A DNA stretch of 64,000 nt. It comes from Symbiodinium natans. Lineage: Eukaryota; Sar; Dinophyceae; Suessiales; Symbiodiniaceae. Below, piece by piece: positions 31,354-41,865 of this stretch (the stretch's first letter is position 1; each line of letters opens with the position of its first letter). The stretch covers positions 82,001-146,000 of the forward strand of contig CAJNDS010002697.1 in assembly GCA_905221605.1 (NCBI GenBank). The letters run 5' to 3'. A program made the position numbers and the translations under genes. The notes under the pieces were generated by a model. It searched no databases. It saw only the letters and a list, made by a program, of their open reading frames with translations, and had not been told where the DNA came from.

Positions 31354-31489
31354 ACCGCCGGGGACCCTCAACGCCTCTGAAAACGGCCAGCTGCAACCCG
31401 GGGTGATCCTGTTCTTCTTGTTCTACCTCGTCATCCTCATCGCAGCCATGATTGCGCTGGCCGGGGGCCTACTCAAACAGGGCTCCGGG
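31354..31489 (+). CDS. Unit A exon 41: glycosylatable loop plus transmembrane helix
   Basis: Acceptor GGGGCGTAG, donor GGG|GTTTGG. One base plus exactly 45 codons: PPGTLNASENGQLQPG then VILFFLFYLVILIAAMIALA then GGLLKQGSG. There is an NAS glycosylation motif and a very hydrophobic ~22-residue helix. Together with exon 19 this is the best evidence that unit A encodes a membrane protein. Confidence 0.78.
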
Positions 31490-31689
31490 GTTTGGCCTGT
31501 GTGGCTTTGGCGTTTGAGGGCAAGTAGGGTTTAGGGTTGAGGGTTCAGGGTTTAGGGTTAGGCTTTGGAATTTAGGCTTTTGGGCTTAGGGATTAGGAGG
31601 GCTTAGGGTTTAGGGTTTAGGGAAGAGGGGATCCTCTGGTGCGCGAAACTTTGTATGTCGGTCTATCAAATCGAGGCATTCCTGCGCAG

Positions 31690-31718
31690 CGGAGGGCCTT
31701 ACTTCACCTTCAATCAGG
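31690..31718 (+). CDS. Unit A exon 42 (small)
   Basis: Acceptor CCTGCGCAG, donor CAGG|GTTCCC. Reads GGPYFTFNQ. Confidence 0.45.
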
Positions 31719-31945
31719 GTTCCCGGAGGCTCCAAGCCCTACACTCCCCAACCTACACCGCCCCCAAGCCCCACACCTAACACCCTAAACCCTGGAAAAC
31801 CCTAAAGCACCAAAGCTGCATCCCCAAAACCCCAAACCCTTAAACCCCAAACCCTAAACCCTAAACCCTAAACCCTAAACCCAAAACCCTAAACCCTAAA
31901 CCCTAAACCCTAAATCCTAAACCCTAAACCCTAAACCCTGCCCAG

Positions 31946-31989
31946 GCCCTGTGGTCCTGGAAAGACAAGCAGGGCCAGGCCTCCCTCTT
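31946..31989 (+). CDS. Unit A exon 43
   Basis: Acceptor CCTGCCCAG, donor TT|GTGAAG. Reads ALWSWKDKQGQASL. In phase with exon 44. Confidence 0.6.
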
Positions 31990-32290
31990 GTGAAGCCTCT
32001 GCTGGATCTCCTTGGCTTGGCTTTTTTTTGGGTTAGGGTTTCAGGGTTTCAGGGTTTCCGGGTTTAGGGTTTAGGGTTGCTTGGTTGTTGTTTGGGGGTT
32101 GAAGGGCTTGGTTTTTTTTTTCAGGGTTCAGGGTGCATTTACGGCTTTAGGGCGAGTAAGGGGCGGGGCCAAACGTCTAGGGTTTGCAGGTTTAGGGACT
32201 GGGGTCTGAGGTGCAGAGTGCTTTGTCGTTCTTGGTTTTCTCTTGTGGTTTCTCGTGGTTTTGGTCTGACCGATCGGCTGCACTAAGCAG

Positions 32291-32321
32291 GCTCCGTTCC
32301 CTGCTTGTCACCGGCATCAAG
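32291..32321 (+). CDS. Unit A exon 44 (small)
   Basis: Acceptor CACTAAGCAG. Reads LRSLLVTGIK, then GGATGA; the donor is not GT. Confidence 0.48.
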
Positions 32322-32596
32322 GGATGAAGACTCGTACCCCTGAGATTGTACCCCTAAAGGTCCCCCTTAATATCCTCCTAGTATGGCCCTTGTATTCCCT
32401 TAGTGATCCTTCAAAAGGGGCACCAAGACCTAAGAGTACTACCTTAAGGGTCCAAGGTAGAACCTCTAGATGGGACACCCTTGAGTACAATGCAGGGCTT
32501 AGGGCTGTGTGGCTTTGCAGCTCGGTGGCTCAGTGGCTCAGGGATTGCGGCTTCCGTTGAACTGAGCCCCTGCCCCCTGCTAAACCCTTGGTGCAG

Positions 32597-32683
32597 GCGC
32601 CGGACCACTGCTGCGCCAGTACCTTACACTTGCATCACCGCAGCAACCAAGCCCGCTTCAGGGGGACGATCTCAATCACCAAA
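32597..32683 (+). CDS. Unit A exon 45
   Basis: Acceptor CTTGGTGCAG, donor AAA|GTGTCC. 29 codons: APDHCCASTLHLHHRSNQAR then FRGTISITK. Confidence 0.58.
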
Positions 32684-32777
32684 GTGTCCTTAAACCCTAA
32701 GCCCTAACCTTAGACCCCAAACCCTAAATCCCAAACCCTAAACCCTAAACCCGAAACCCTAAACCCGAAACCCGAAG

Positions 32778-32865
32778 TGGTTCCAATGTCCATGGCCATG
32801 TGGGGTGCCCGGGACGTGGCTCTAGCTCCCCTGCTCACATCTGGGGGCCCAAAACCGGCTCTACT
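32778..32865 (+). CDS. Unit A exon 46
   Basis: Acceptor AACCCGAAG, donor CT|GTGAAGG. Reads VVPMSMAMWGARDVALAPLL then TSGGPKPAL. Another open frame (SGSNVHGHVGCPGRGSSS) is less likely. Confidence 0.52.
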
Positions 32866-33421
32866 GTGAAGGGGTTTTAGGGTTCAGGGTGTAGGTTTAA
32901 TTTGGGTTGAGGGTTTAGGGTTTAGGGTTTAGGGTTTAGGGTTTAGGGTGAGTTGTAAAGATTTTGGGGTGCCAAGTCCCCAGCCGCGAACTAAACAAGG
33001 GCTTTTGCGGGTGTTACCATTGCGTGGGTACGCCCTGACATCAACCCAGAGGCAGAAAAACCTCTGCAGAAATGTGGAGAAGCTTGGAGGGCCGACGGTC
33101 GGGGCTTCAGGTCTTACCATGTCTATTCTTACATGGTTCCTCTGTGTAATCTCTACATAAACCAGGAAAACTAAAGCCGGAATGACTCCCAGCCGCCCGC
33201 TCCCCCATGCCAGATCTGCAGAAGCACTCAGCCCTGCCAAACCCTAAACCCTAAACCCTAAACCCTAAACCCTCAACCCCAAACCCTCAACCCTAAACCC
33301 TAAACCCTCAACCCTTAACCCAAACCCTAACCCCAAACCCTAAACCCCAAACCCTAAACCCCAAATCCTAACCCTAAACCCTAAGCACTCCCAGCGTGCA
33401 GCCCGCGGGCTCCGAACCCAG

Positions 33422-33483
33422 GTCCGGTTCTGCACAGGCTGCGTTTCGCCGGGGCCAAAGCCCTGCCTTCTGATGTTCCCGGG
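33422..33483 (+). CDS. Unit A exon 47
   Basis: Acceptor GAACCCAG, donor GGG|GTTTAGGG. Reads PVLHRLRFAGAKALPSDVPG. A second frame reads VRFCTGCVSPGPKPCLLMFP. Confidence 0.55.
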
Positions 33484-33936
33484 GTTTAGGGTTTAGGGTT
33501 TAGGGTTTAGGGTTTAGGGTTTAGGGTTAGGTAAAGCAGCCCTAAGCCCTAAACCCTAAACCTCCCAAACGAAGCTCTTTGGAGCCTTAAAGCCCAGAAT
33601 TTTGGGCTCAGATCCTAGAGCCTCGGTCCGTCCCTGAACATGTTTGGGTATCGTATGGCTTCATGTGGAGAACTGCGCACATCCGGTGCAGCCGTTGGGT
33701 ATTCGGGTGTAGGAAACTTGAAGAAAAGCCGGCCGGCACTGATTTTTACACGGGTTCGCGAAGCTCGAAAGTTTGAATGCACGCCCTTTCCACCCTCAAC
33801 CCTCAACCCTCAACCCTAAACCTTAAACCCTAAACCCTAAACCCTACACCCTCCACCCTCATGGCTAAACCCTAAACTCTAAAAACTAAAGCCTACACCC
33901 TAAACCCTACACCCTAAACCCTAAACCCTAAACCAG

Positions 33937-34018
33937 GTGCAGCGCTTGCATCTACGCCATGCTTGTGCTGCTGTTTGCTGGAATCCTGGCGGGGGCCTCA
34001 GCATTCCCGATGCCCTAA
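33937..34018 (+). CDS. Unit A exon 48: transmembrane helix, possibly terminal
   Basis: Acceptor CTAAACCAG. Reads CSACIYAMLVLLFAGILAGA then SAFPMP and TAA at 34016. No GT donor precedes the stop, so this may be the 3' exon of one gene, with unit A split here, or have an unusual donor. Confidence 0.55.
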
Positions 34019-34414
34019 ATTTTGGCGGGTTTTAGATTTTAGGGTTTAGGGTTTAGAGCTTAGGGTATTAGGGTGTAGGGCTTCAGGGTTAGGGCTTAGG
34101 GTTTCAGGGTTTCGACGGTTTGGGGTTTAGGGTTCAGGGTTTCGGGTTTTTCGGGAGTGATGTGCACAACTCCAAAACAAGTAGCCCCCACGCGGCTGCT
34201 CAGCTGTCGTGTTCATGAAAGCACAGCCGCAAGCCGTAAATTCGGGTCCGAGACACGAAAGCCAAACCCCAACCCTCCGTTTTCTTTCTGGGACAGGATG
34301 TCCCTGGGCCTTCGAAGCCCTAAACCCGACCCCCGAAACCCTGAACCCTAGGTTCCAAACCCCGAAACCAGAGGCCGAAGCCCGAATCCTCCCAAGCCAC
34401 AAGCCTCATTGCAG

Positions 34415-34492
34415 CCTTCAAGGTGATTGTGGCGATGTTCGGCAGCGGCATGTGCTTGGTGATGATCGACTTCGATCAGGACCTTGATCTGG
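34415..34492 (+). CDS. Unit A exon 49: hydrophobic segment
   Basis: Acceptor CCTCATTGCAG, donor CTGG|GTAGCAGC. Reads FKVIVAMFGSGMCLVMIDFD then QDLDL. Confidence 0.68.
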
Positions 34493-34964
34493 GTAGCAGC
34501 ATGGAACCAGTCTTCAGTCTCCCCTAACCCTAAACCCTAAACCCTAAACCCTAAACCCTAAACCCTAAACCCTAAACCCTAAACCCTAAACCCTAAACCC
34601 TAAACCCTCAACCCTCAACCCTAAACCCGAAGCCCTAAACCCTAAACCCTGAACCATGTCAACTCGAAAGCTCCAAGCAGAACTTCGCAGGAATTTCTGA
34701 ACCCCAAGGCCCAAAACCCAATTCCCTGGGCTCTACTCTGAGATTCATGGGCCACTCGGGTTTTACGAGCAGGGTACCTGAGGTCATCTGATGGATCACA
34801 ACCTCCTTGGGGCTCTTACATCTCCCCAGCCAGGAACTGCCGTAGACATTAGAGACCGAAATCCTAAACCCGAAACCCGAAACCCTAAACCCTAAACCCC
34901 AAACCCTAAACCCTAAACCCTAAACCCTAAACCCCAAACCCTAAACCCTAAACCCTCAAAGCAG

Positions 34965-35009
34965 GAGACCGGCGCCAACTTATTCGCTGCGGTGGGTCGG
35001 AATCCCCAG
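34965..35009 (+). CDS. Unit A exon 50
   Basis: Acceptor TCAAAGCAG, donor CAG|GTGTGAGGG. Exactly 15 codons: ETGANLFAAVGRNPQ. Confidence 0.6.
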
Positions 35010-35343
35010 GTGTGAGGGAATGGCAGGGTTTGAGAGTTTAGGGTTTAGGGTTTAGGGTTGAGGGAATGGCATTGAGGGTTTGAGAGTTCAGGGTTCGAGG
35101 GCCTTAGGGGGCCATAGAGTCTTTACCCTCAACCCTCAACCCTCAACCCTGACCCTAAACCCCAAATTTAGGGTTTAGGCTTCAGGGTTCGGAGTTCAGA
35201 TCAAGGTTTCGGCTCGTATTTAGGGTTTAGGGCTTAGCATTTTTATGTGGGGCTCTGGGGTATTTGGTTTTGGGGGTTTGTGCGTTTTACCGGGCATGAG
35301 GGTATCCCTTGAAGCCCTGAAGCCGAATGAGTCTAGCGCCGAG

Positions 35344-35392
35344 GCGAGACGGTGTCGGACGACATCATGACGGCCCTCAAGATTGCCGACAG
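35344..35392 (+). CDS. Unit A exon 51
   Basis: Acceptor GCGCCGAG, donor AG|GTCCGTGGGG. Reads ETVSDDIMTALKIAD. A ~22-base G-run follows inside the intron. Confidence 0.6.
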
Positions 35393-36501
35393 GTCCGTGG
35401 GGGGGGGGGGGGGGGGGGGGGCAGCCAAAGCACCCCGCAGAGGGGTCGGCTCCGGACTGGTTGAGGGTTTCGGCGTTTTGACCCCCCTAAAACCCTAACA
35501 ACCCTCCAAACCCCAAAACCCCCAGAGCCTGAAACCCCAAAGAGCGACTCCGATGTCGGGGGTTCGCAAGGGCCCCCTAAACCCTCAGATCCTAACACCC
35601 TCAACCTCCCGAAGCCCTCAATCTTCAGGGCTTTGGGTTTCAAGCTTTTCGGGTTTAGGGGTTTCGGGATAAGGGGTTCGGGGTTCGGGGTTTAGGGTTA
35701 CAGACATCCCCAAGAGCCGCCCCATATGGTCGTAGGGTAGCCTTTATTGGGTTTCAGGGTTTCGGGTTTCATCGGGCCCGGGAATTGAGTTGTGGGCTGG
35801 CCAGGTGTTGGGGTCGGTTCGGAGCCTCACTCCAGTATCGCCCTAAACCCTAAACCCTAAACCCGAGACCCGAAACCCTAAACCCTAAACCCTAAACCCG
35901 AGACCCTAAACCCTAAACCCCAAACCCTAAACCCTAAACCCTAGACCCTAAACCCTGAACCCTGAACCCTGAACCCTGAACCCTGAACCCTGAACCCCAA
36001 ACCCTAAACCCTAAACCATCTCCCTCCCGCCTCGATCTTCCGTGCGCAATGAACCTCGTGCGCCTGAACCTCGTGGCGTGCGGGTTAAGGGTTCAGGGAT
36101 TTAGGCTCAAACCCCTCAACCTTAAAGCTCTAAACCCTAAGCCCCAAACCCCAAACCCCAAGCCCCAACCCTAAACCCTAAACCCGAAAAGAAACTTGGT
36201 TTGGGCAGCCGCCTTAGGGCAGATGTTACATGGTCACCCCAGACAGCCCAAGCGCCCTTAAATAGGGGAAGAACACAAACAAGGTGCAGGGTTTGGAGTT
36301 CAACCCTAAACCGTACGCCCTGGCCCCCCCTCCCGCTAAACCCCAAGGGCCCTTAAGTAGTCAGGCAGACTCATTAGTGAAGGGGTGCTGGGAGCCTGAC
36401 AATCCCTAAGCTCTAAACCCGAACCCTACACCCCTAAACCCTAGAATATCCCAAGCTCTCAGACCCCACCCCCAAACCCTAAGCCCTAAACCCTAAACCA
36501 G

Positions 36502-36609
36502 GACAGAGAGGTGCTTCAGCTTGAGCCACCCTGGGAGAACCCAGAAGTGTATGAGCCGGACGGGAGCTTGCCTTGCACTTTGGGAAGCAGCACCGAGATC
36601 GACCTTATG
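36502..36609 (+). CDS. Unit A exon 52 (paralogous to exon 53)
   Basis: Acceptor CTAAACCAG, donor ATG|GTCCTTGC or later, since the frame stays open to TGA at 36700. Reads DREVLQLEPPWENPEVYEPD then GSLPCTLGSSTEIDLM. About 45 nt at the 5' end are nearly identical to 37000-37046. Confidence 0.65.
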
Positions 36610-37007
36610 GTCCTTGCTGTCGTTCATCCGGCTGGTCTGAATTCAGCGCCCAACCCCCCAGGCGCCAGAGTCCGACAGGTGGTGGAGGAGCGCTCCAACT
36701 GAAACTCTGCAAGCTCCCTTTGCCTCCAGAGATCGATCCCCTTTGGGATTGAGGGCTTAGGCGTTTAGGGCATTGTCCGAGGATCTCTCTGACAATCTCG
36801 GCAGTTGGGTAAAGATGTGAACTTCCAGGTATGACCAGAGGATATATGCATCCTACCTTACTGGGTTTAAGTAGACCCTACACCAGAAAACCCTAAACCC
36901 TAGACCCTAAATCCTCAACCCTCAACCCTAAACCCTCCACCCTAAACCCTAAACCCTAAACCCTAAACCCTAAACCCTAAACCCTAAACCCTAAGCCTGG
37001 ACCCAAG

Positions 37008-37107
37008 AGGTGCTTCAGCTTGAACCACCCCAGGGAGAACCCGGGCTTCAGCCGGAACCTCGCAGCGCCCCGGCCCGTTTTGATTCGGCGGCTTTTGGCC
37101 TCTTGGG
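37008..37107 (+). CDS. Unit A exon 53 (duplicate of exon 52)
   Basis: Starts after GACCCAAG; the acceptor used by exon 52 (CCAG) is CCTG here. Donor GG|GTTTAGGG. Reads VLQLEPPQGEPGLQPEPRSA then PARFDSAAFGLL. Confidence 0.62.
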
Positions 37108-37996
37108 GTTTAGGGTTTAGGGTTTAGGGTTTAGGGCTTCGGGTTTTCGGGCTTCTGGGGTTTATGGTTTAGGGTTTATTAGGGTTTATGGGGTGTATAG
37201 GGGTTAGAGGGTTTCTAGGGTTTCTAGGGTTTCTAGGGTTTCTAGGGTTTATAGGGTTTATAGGGTTTATAGGGTTTATAGGGTTTATAGGGTTTAGGGC
37301 CGGTAGGGTTTAGGGCCGGTAGGGTTTAGGGCTGAGGGTTTAAGTTTTCAGGTTTAGGGCATAAAGGGGGTTTAGAGTTTAATTGGGGCTTACAGGGTTC
37401 AGGGTTTAGGGTGTAGGTTTAGGGAGTAGGGTTTAGGGCTTATAGGGAGTAGGGTGTTGAGTTTGGGAGTTCAGGGTTGGTTTGGGGTTTTGGGATTTGC
37501 GGCTGTCTTGGGGCGTTAATGGTTATGTTAGGGTCCAGGGCCTTAGAGTTCTAGGTGGTCTGCGATTTAAGAGGGGTTGAGGTTCCTGGTCGGGAATTGG
37601 TTCAGGGTTTACCCAAAAACCAAAACCCAAAACCCACAGCCCAAAACCCAAAACCCAAAGCCCAAAACCCTAAACCCTAAACCCTAAACCCTAAACCCTA
37701 AACCCTAAACCCTAAACCCTCTAGACCATGAAACCCTGAGCCCGAAAAAGCCTGGGAGTGGGATCTGGTTCAAGGGGTGAGGGTCCGGCCCCTTTAGGGG
37801 TTTCGGTCTGGGAGGCGGAAAGGGTTTAGGGTTTAGGGTTTAGGGTTTAGGGTTTAGGGTTTAGGGTTTGGGTTTAGGGTTTAGGGTTTAGGGTTTAGGG
37901 TTTAGGGTTTGGGGTTTAGGGTTTAGGGTTTAGAGTTTCGGGTCTAGGAACCTAAACTTGCCCTGCTCAAACCCCCCCAAACTCCCAAGCCCTAAG

Positions 37997-38094
37997 GACA
38001 TTGTGGACATCCCTTCAACCAACGCAACCTTGGCCAACATGGGTGTGGCGACCCCGGCGCGTTGGCTTTTGGCGGGGGGTCCAGGGCTTTCGGG
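37997..38094 (+). CDS. Unit A exon 54
   Basis: Acceptor AGCCCTAAG, donor GG|GTTTAAACCC or an earlier GTGTGG at 38043. Reads DIVDIPSTNATLANMGVATP then ARWLLAGGPGLS, with an NAT motif. Confidence 0.6.
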
Positions 38095-38100
38095 GTTTAA

Positions 38101-38219
38101 ACCCTAAACCCTAAGCCCTAAGCCCTAAGCCCTAAGCCCTAAACCCTAAACCCTAAACCCTAAACCCTAAACCCTAAACCCTAAACCCTAAACCCTAAAC
38201 CCTAAACCCTAAACCCTAA
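38101..38219 (+). repeat. CCCTAAA array with a block of CCCTAAG units
   Basis: About seventeen units. The first part contains four CCCTAAG variants in a row. Confidence 0.93.
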
Positions 38220-38220
38220 G

Positions 38221-38277
38221 GGTGCTATTCGGGATTTTGTGGTACGGATTCCAGGTTTAAATTTTGCGGTGCTCCGG
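38221..38277 (+). CDS. Unit A exon 55
   Basis: The last repeat unit itself ends CCCTAAG, supplying the acceptor. Donor CGG|GTTGAGGTAGG. Exactly 19 codons: GAIRDFVVRIPGLNFAVLR. Confidence 0.66.
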
Positions 38278-38329
38278 GTTGAGGTAGGTTGGGTTTTTGG
38301 GGTTTGACAGACTCGAAAATGCCCCCAAG

Positions 38330-38449
38330 CCCTAAACCCTAAACCCTAAACCCTAAACCCTAAACCCTAAACCCTAAACCCTAAACCCTAAACCCTAAAC
38401 CCTAAACCCTAAACCCTAAACCCTAAACCCTAAACCCTAAACCCTAAAC
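38330..38449 (+). repeat. Perfect CCCTAAA array
   Basis: About sixteen perfect units upstream of the acceptor at 38474. Confidence 0.95.
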
Positions 38450-38474
38450 TCAGGGCCTAGGCCGCCCCCTACAG

Positions 38475-38551
38475 CTCCTGCAGCCCGGAGGTCGGTAGCA
38501 GCTCCGGTAGCACCCACGATGCGGAACACGTTCTTGTCGGGACCAGTACTG
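38475..38551 (+). CDS. Unit A exon 56
   Basis: Acceptor CCCCTACAG, donor ACTG|GTCCCTG. Reads SCSPEVGSSSGSTHDAEHVL then VGTST. Ser-rich. In phase with exon 57. Confidence 0.62.
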
Positions 38552-38599
38552 GTCCCTGAAAATAAAGTAAATACCCTAACCCCCCCCTTTTTGTTGCAG
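38552..38599 (+). other. Very short GT-AG intron (48 nt)
   Basis: Starts GTCCCTGAAAATAAAG, contains TACCCTAACC as a possible branch region, and ends in a pyrimidine tract CCCCCCCTTTTTGTTGCAG. Phases on both sides agree (ACT G joined to AA). It contains no TTTAGGG arm, unlike its neighbours. Confidence 0.55.
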
Positions 38600-38784
38600 A
38601 ATGGCTGGCATTTTCGCGGGTCCTCAGGGCCCGAGGCTGGCCTGCCCTCCTGGCCTGCACCCCCCTGCCCCCCGCTGGCCCTGCATGGCCCATCCTGGTC
38701 CCTCCCGCTCCCTCCATGCCTCCTGACCCTGCAAACCCTCTAACACCTTTCCCTTCGCTGAAAGTGGCCATCGGTGACGGAAAG
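38600..38784 (+). CDS. Unit A exon 57: Pro-rich segment
   Basis: Acceptor TTTTTGTTGCAG, donor AAG|GTTTTTTTG. 61 codons: WLAFSRVLRARGWPALLACT then PLPPAGPAWPILVPPAPSMP then PDPANPLTPFPSLKVAIGDG. The longest exon of the second half of unit A. Two other frames are open for parts of it, but only this one reaches the donor. Confidence 0.62.
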
Positions 38785-39050
38785 GTTTTTTTGAAAGCAA
38801 GCGATTGTCATGAGTTTAGGCCTAAACCCTAAAAGGAATAGGTTTGGGTGGTTTTGCCGCCTCGGACGGTGTGGGGTGGGAGAAAAGTATTAGATGGCCC
38901 TCCACAATCGGGCCAGAGCTGCTCTTCGCACCTGCCCATTCGAGCCGCTGCTGCATCCTAACCTTCACAGCATCTACGCCCCATGACAGCAAACCCTAAA
39001 CCCGAAACCCTAAACCCCGAAACCCCAAACCCTAAACCCTAAGCTCGAAG

Positions 39051-39085
39051 CCATGGAGAGCCTGCCTTGTGGCGGAATGCGGCAA
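39051..39085 (+). CDS. Unit A exon 58, weak candidate
   Basis: Acceptor AGCTCGAAG. Reads MESLPCGGMRQ; donor not clear. Confidence 0.35.
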
Positions 39086-39150
39086 GGCCAGGCCAACGCC
39101 TTAAATCCCTTAGCCCCCGCACGAGAAACAAGGGGGTTGTTCCTTTCTTA

Positions 39151-39248
39151 AAGGTTCATGGGTCGTCCTTTACGTACCCCGAAAAACGGTTATAGCCAGC
39201 TGTATCTCCACCTCCCCTCTTATGACCCACGGAAAACCTTGAACCTCC
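39151..39248. mobile_element. MITE-like palindrome, family 4 copy
   Basis: AAGGTTCATGGGTCGTCC at the left; CCCACGGAAAACC and TTGAACCTCC at the right, imperfectly inverted. Confidence 0.6.
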
Positions 39249-39534
39249 AAGAAGACGGGTCACTTATGGGTCGAGCCCTTCTATGAGTCACCTAGCCTTC
39301 ACATCCCAAACCCAAACCCGAAACTTCAGGGTTTATGCTGTGGGGTTTAAGTTTGGGGTTCGGGGTTTAAGGGGGGCTCCACCTTCGACCTCGTGGTTCG
39401 TGGATAGTGACACTTGTTTTGCAAGTGTCATGAAGCTGCTATTGCAATGCCCCTAAGCTCGTAATTATCCCACGAGCCTGCAATAGGCGGCCAAGGGCCA
39501 AGGACCCAGCTGTTAGGATCAGCTCTAGGCCCCC

Positions 39535-39630
39535 TAAACCCTAAACCCTAAACCCTAAACCCTAAACCCTAAACCCTAAACCCTAAACCCTAAACCCTAA
39601 ACCCTAAACCCTAAACCCTAAACCCTAAGC
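39535..39630 (+). repeat. Perfect CCCTAAA array
   Basis: About thirteen units at the 3' end of the intron before exon 59. Confidence 0.95.
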
Positions 39631-39651
39631 CCTAAACCCTAAAACCGCCAG

Positions 39652-39720
39652 ACCTCCACGATCCGCGAAGAGCTCTACACCATGGCCTTGAGCCTCAGTG
39701 ATCTCTGCCACGGTGGTCGG
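39652..39720 (+). CDS. Unit A exon 59
   Basis: Acceptor AAACCGCCAG, donor CGG|GTTTGTAGGG. Exactly 23 codons: TSTIREELYTMALSLSDLCH then GGR. Confidence 0.68.
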
Positions 39721-40027
39721 GTTTGTAGGGTTTTGGGGGTCTAGGTTCAGCAAGTTCAGGATTCAGGGCATTTAGGGTGTAGGGTTTAGGGTTTAGGGTT
39801 TAGGGTTTAGGGTTTAGGGTTGTAAGGATCTAAGGTGTAGTTCATGATTCCGCACAAATGGTCTTGGCTTGCCGTTGCTTGAGTTTCTTCCCAAAGGTGT
39901 TCAGGGGCCGTTCCTCGAGTAGGACTTGTTACCTGCAACCCTAAACCCTGAACCCACAATCCAAACCTTGAACCCTAAACCCCTGTCCTCCCTAACCACT
40001 CCCTAAACCTCCCAAACCCAGGTCCAG

Positions 40028-40069
40028 CATGAATCTTACGTCCTGGTTTCTTACAAGGCTGTGTTTCGG
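40028..40069 (+). CDS. Unit A exon 60
   Basis: Acceptor CCAGGTCCAG, donor CGG|GTTTTTCGG. 14 codons: HESYVLVSYKAVFR. Confidence 0.58.
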
Positions 40070-40237
40070 GTTTTTCGGAACAATGGAGTCGGGGTTCAAA
40101 GGCTTCTGGGCCCAAGACCATGAACCCTAACCTTTGAACCTTGAACCCTATCCCCAAAACCTCAGACCCTAAACCCTAAACCCTGAACCCCAAACCCTAA
40201 ACCCTAGACCCTAAACCCTTTCTCATCCTACACCAAG

Positions 40238-40304
40238 GCGCTGGACCCGATCTTGCAGCAGATCGCCGACACGGAGAACTCATTGGCCGGAGGCGGCCCG
40301 GAAT
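40238..40304 (+). CDS. Unit A exon 61
   Basis: Acceptor CTACACCAAG, donor T|GTTAGAATTTG. Reads ALDPILQQIADTENSLAGGG then PE. Confidence 0.64.
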
Positions 40305-40489
40305 GTTAGAATTTGAGACCTCAAATACTGCACGCGATGAAGGTTGAAGCTAAACCCTGCGCGGATGCCAATTGCTTTTGGGATTTAGGCCTTTAGGGAT
40401 TTGGGGGTTTTGGGGAACTTAGGGCTTTAGGGCTTTAGGGTTTGCAGGCGTATCTGAGCCGGTACCATCAGGCCAGCAAACGAAAGCAG

Positions 40490-40735
40490 GCATCAAGTTT
40501 TTGCTTTCTTTGACAAGGGGTCTTGTGCTAAAGCCATGAGAAAGCCCCTTCGCTCGTGCTAAGCAGGCAACTCCATGTGATGTCTCCCACTGAAGTATGG
40601 AGCCGATACCTACGATCCCGACGCACCAAGCGACGTGCGAGTTCATACTTCACGTGTCCGAAGTCTTCGCTGGACTTCTTTGCACGCCTCTCGCATGGAT
40701 TGTCCGCAAGACCACTTGCAAAACCCTCAAGCCCC
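40490..40735. repeat. Imperfect inverted repeat in the intron after exon 61
   Basis: GGTCTTGTGCTAAAGCCATG near 40515 pairs with CATGGATTGTCCGCAAGACC near 40696. ORFs on both strands here are side effects of the arms. Confidence 0.5.
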
Positions 40736-40991
40736 TAACCCCTGAGACCCTAAGACCCTGGAGCCCCTAACCCCTAGGACCCGAAGACCCTTAAGAAAAC
40801 CCCCAAGACCCGAAGACCCCCAAACCCTACGAGCCCCTCAACAAGTTCCCAAGAAGGCCCCCCCACCAGAATTCTAAACCCCAAACCCCAAACCCCCAAA
40901 AACCCCAACACCCCAAAAACACCCCCTAAAAGGGGCCCTAATCCCCCCAAACCCCCAAATTCACCCCCTAGAAGGGCCCCTGATCCATCAG

Positions 40992-41039
40992 GTGGTGCGC
41001 CGGCTTCCTTGGCCACCAACGCAAAGGCGATATCGGAGG
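40992..41039 (+). CDS. Unit A exon 62
   Basis: Acceptor GATCCATCAG, donor GAGG|GTTTTAGGG. Reads GGAPASLATNAKAISE. Confidence 0.55.
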
Positions 41040-41331
41040 GTTTTAGGGCTTTGAGGGGGTGCTAGGGCTGCGGTTTAGGGTGTAGGGGTTTGGGGTTTAG
41101 GGTCTTAGGGTTTAGGGTTTAGGGTTTTCGGGTTTAGGATTGCAGCGTTTAGGGTTTAAGGGTTGCAGGGTTTGAGGGCTTTTGAGGGTTTAGGGTTGCA
41201 AGGCTTGAGGGTTTGAGGGTTTGAGGGTTAGCTGGGCTTCAGGGGTTTTGGGCTTAGGGGTTTGGGCATTTGGGGGTTTCGAGTTTTGGGGTTTAGGGAT
41301 TGAAAGAGGTTAAGGGGTTAGTACTATGCAG

Positions 41332-41396
41332 GACGTAAGCTCAGCATCCTTGCCAACCTCATTCAGGGGCCAGCGACCAAAATCAAGGGAAGTTCA
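41332..41396 (+). CDS. Unit A exon 63
   Basis: Acceptor TACTATGCAG, donor TCA|GTGCAAGC. Reads RKLSILANLIQGPATKIKGS, amphipathic helix-like. Confidence 0.6.
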
Positions 41397-41808
41397 GTGC
41401 AAGCCCCGGACCAACACACCCTGAACCCTAAGCCCCTCCACATACCTGTACTTGTGTTTGGGGACCCTTTTGAAAGATTTTGCAGAATCATTCGGGGGGG
41501 GGGGGGGGGTTTCAAGACCCCATAAAGGAAAGTGCTCGGGCTGGCTCATGGACCTGTACGATGGGTTTCGGGTTGAGGCTTGCATACGGGTGACCGCTAA
41601 GGCCCAACTCAAGCCTGAAATCCTAAACCCAAAGCTTTAGGTTTTCGACCTTAGAAGGCTGCCAGCCTAACAGCCAAGCCTTAAACCCCTTAGCTTGAAC
41701 CCGAGAACCAACACACCCCGAAAAAGCCTGAGCCCGGAACCCTACAACCTGAAGCCTTAACCTTGAAGCCCTGAAGCTTTCGACCCAAAACCCAGCTTCT
41801 CTTCTCAG

Positions 41809-41865
41809 ACGGTGGAACTCCTGGACATGATCGGGGCGCTGGACATGCAGGCCAGGTGGCGGAGG
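41809..41865 (+). CDS. Unit A exon 64
   Basis: Acceptor CTTCTCTTCTCAG, donor AGG|GTGGGGGGG. Reads TVELLDMIGALDMQARWRR. Confidence 0.66.

Noticed and set aside
19025-34492. Assignment of unit A to the prominin family
   Set aside because: Several helices, Cys clusters next to a helix and long glycosylated loops are suggestive, but no diagnostic motif could be verified by eye.
40419-40738. ORFs of 60-75 aa on both strands
   Set aside because: They lie in the two arms of an intronic inverted repeat and are mirror translations.
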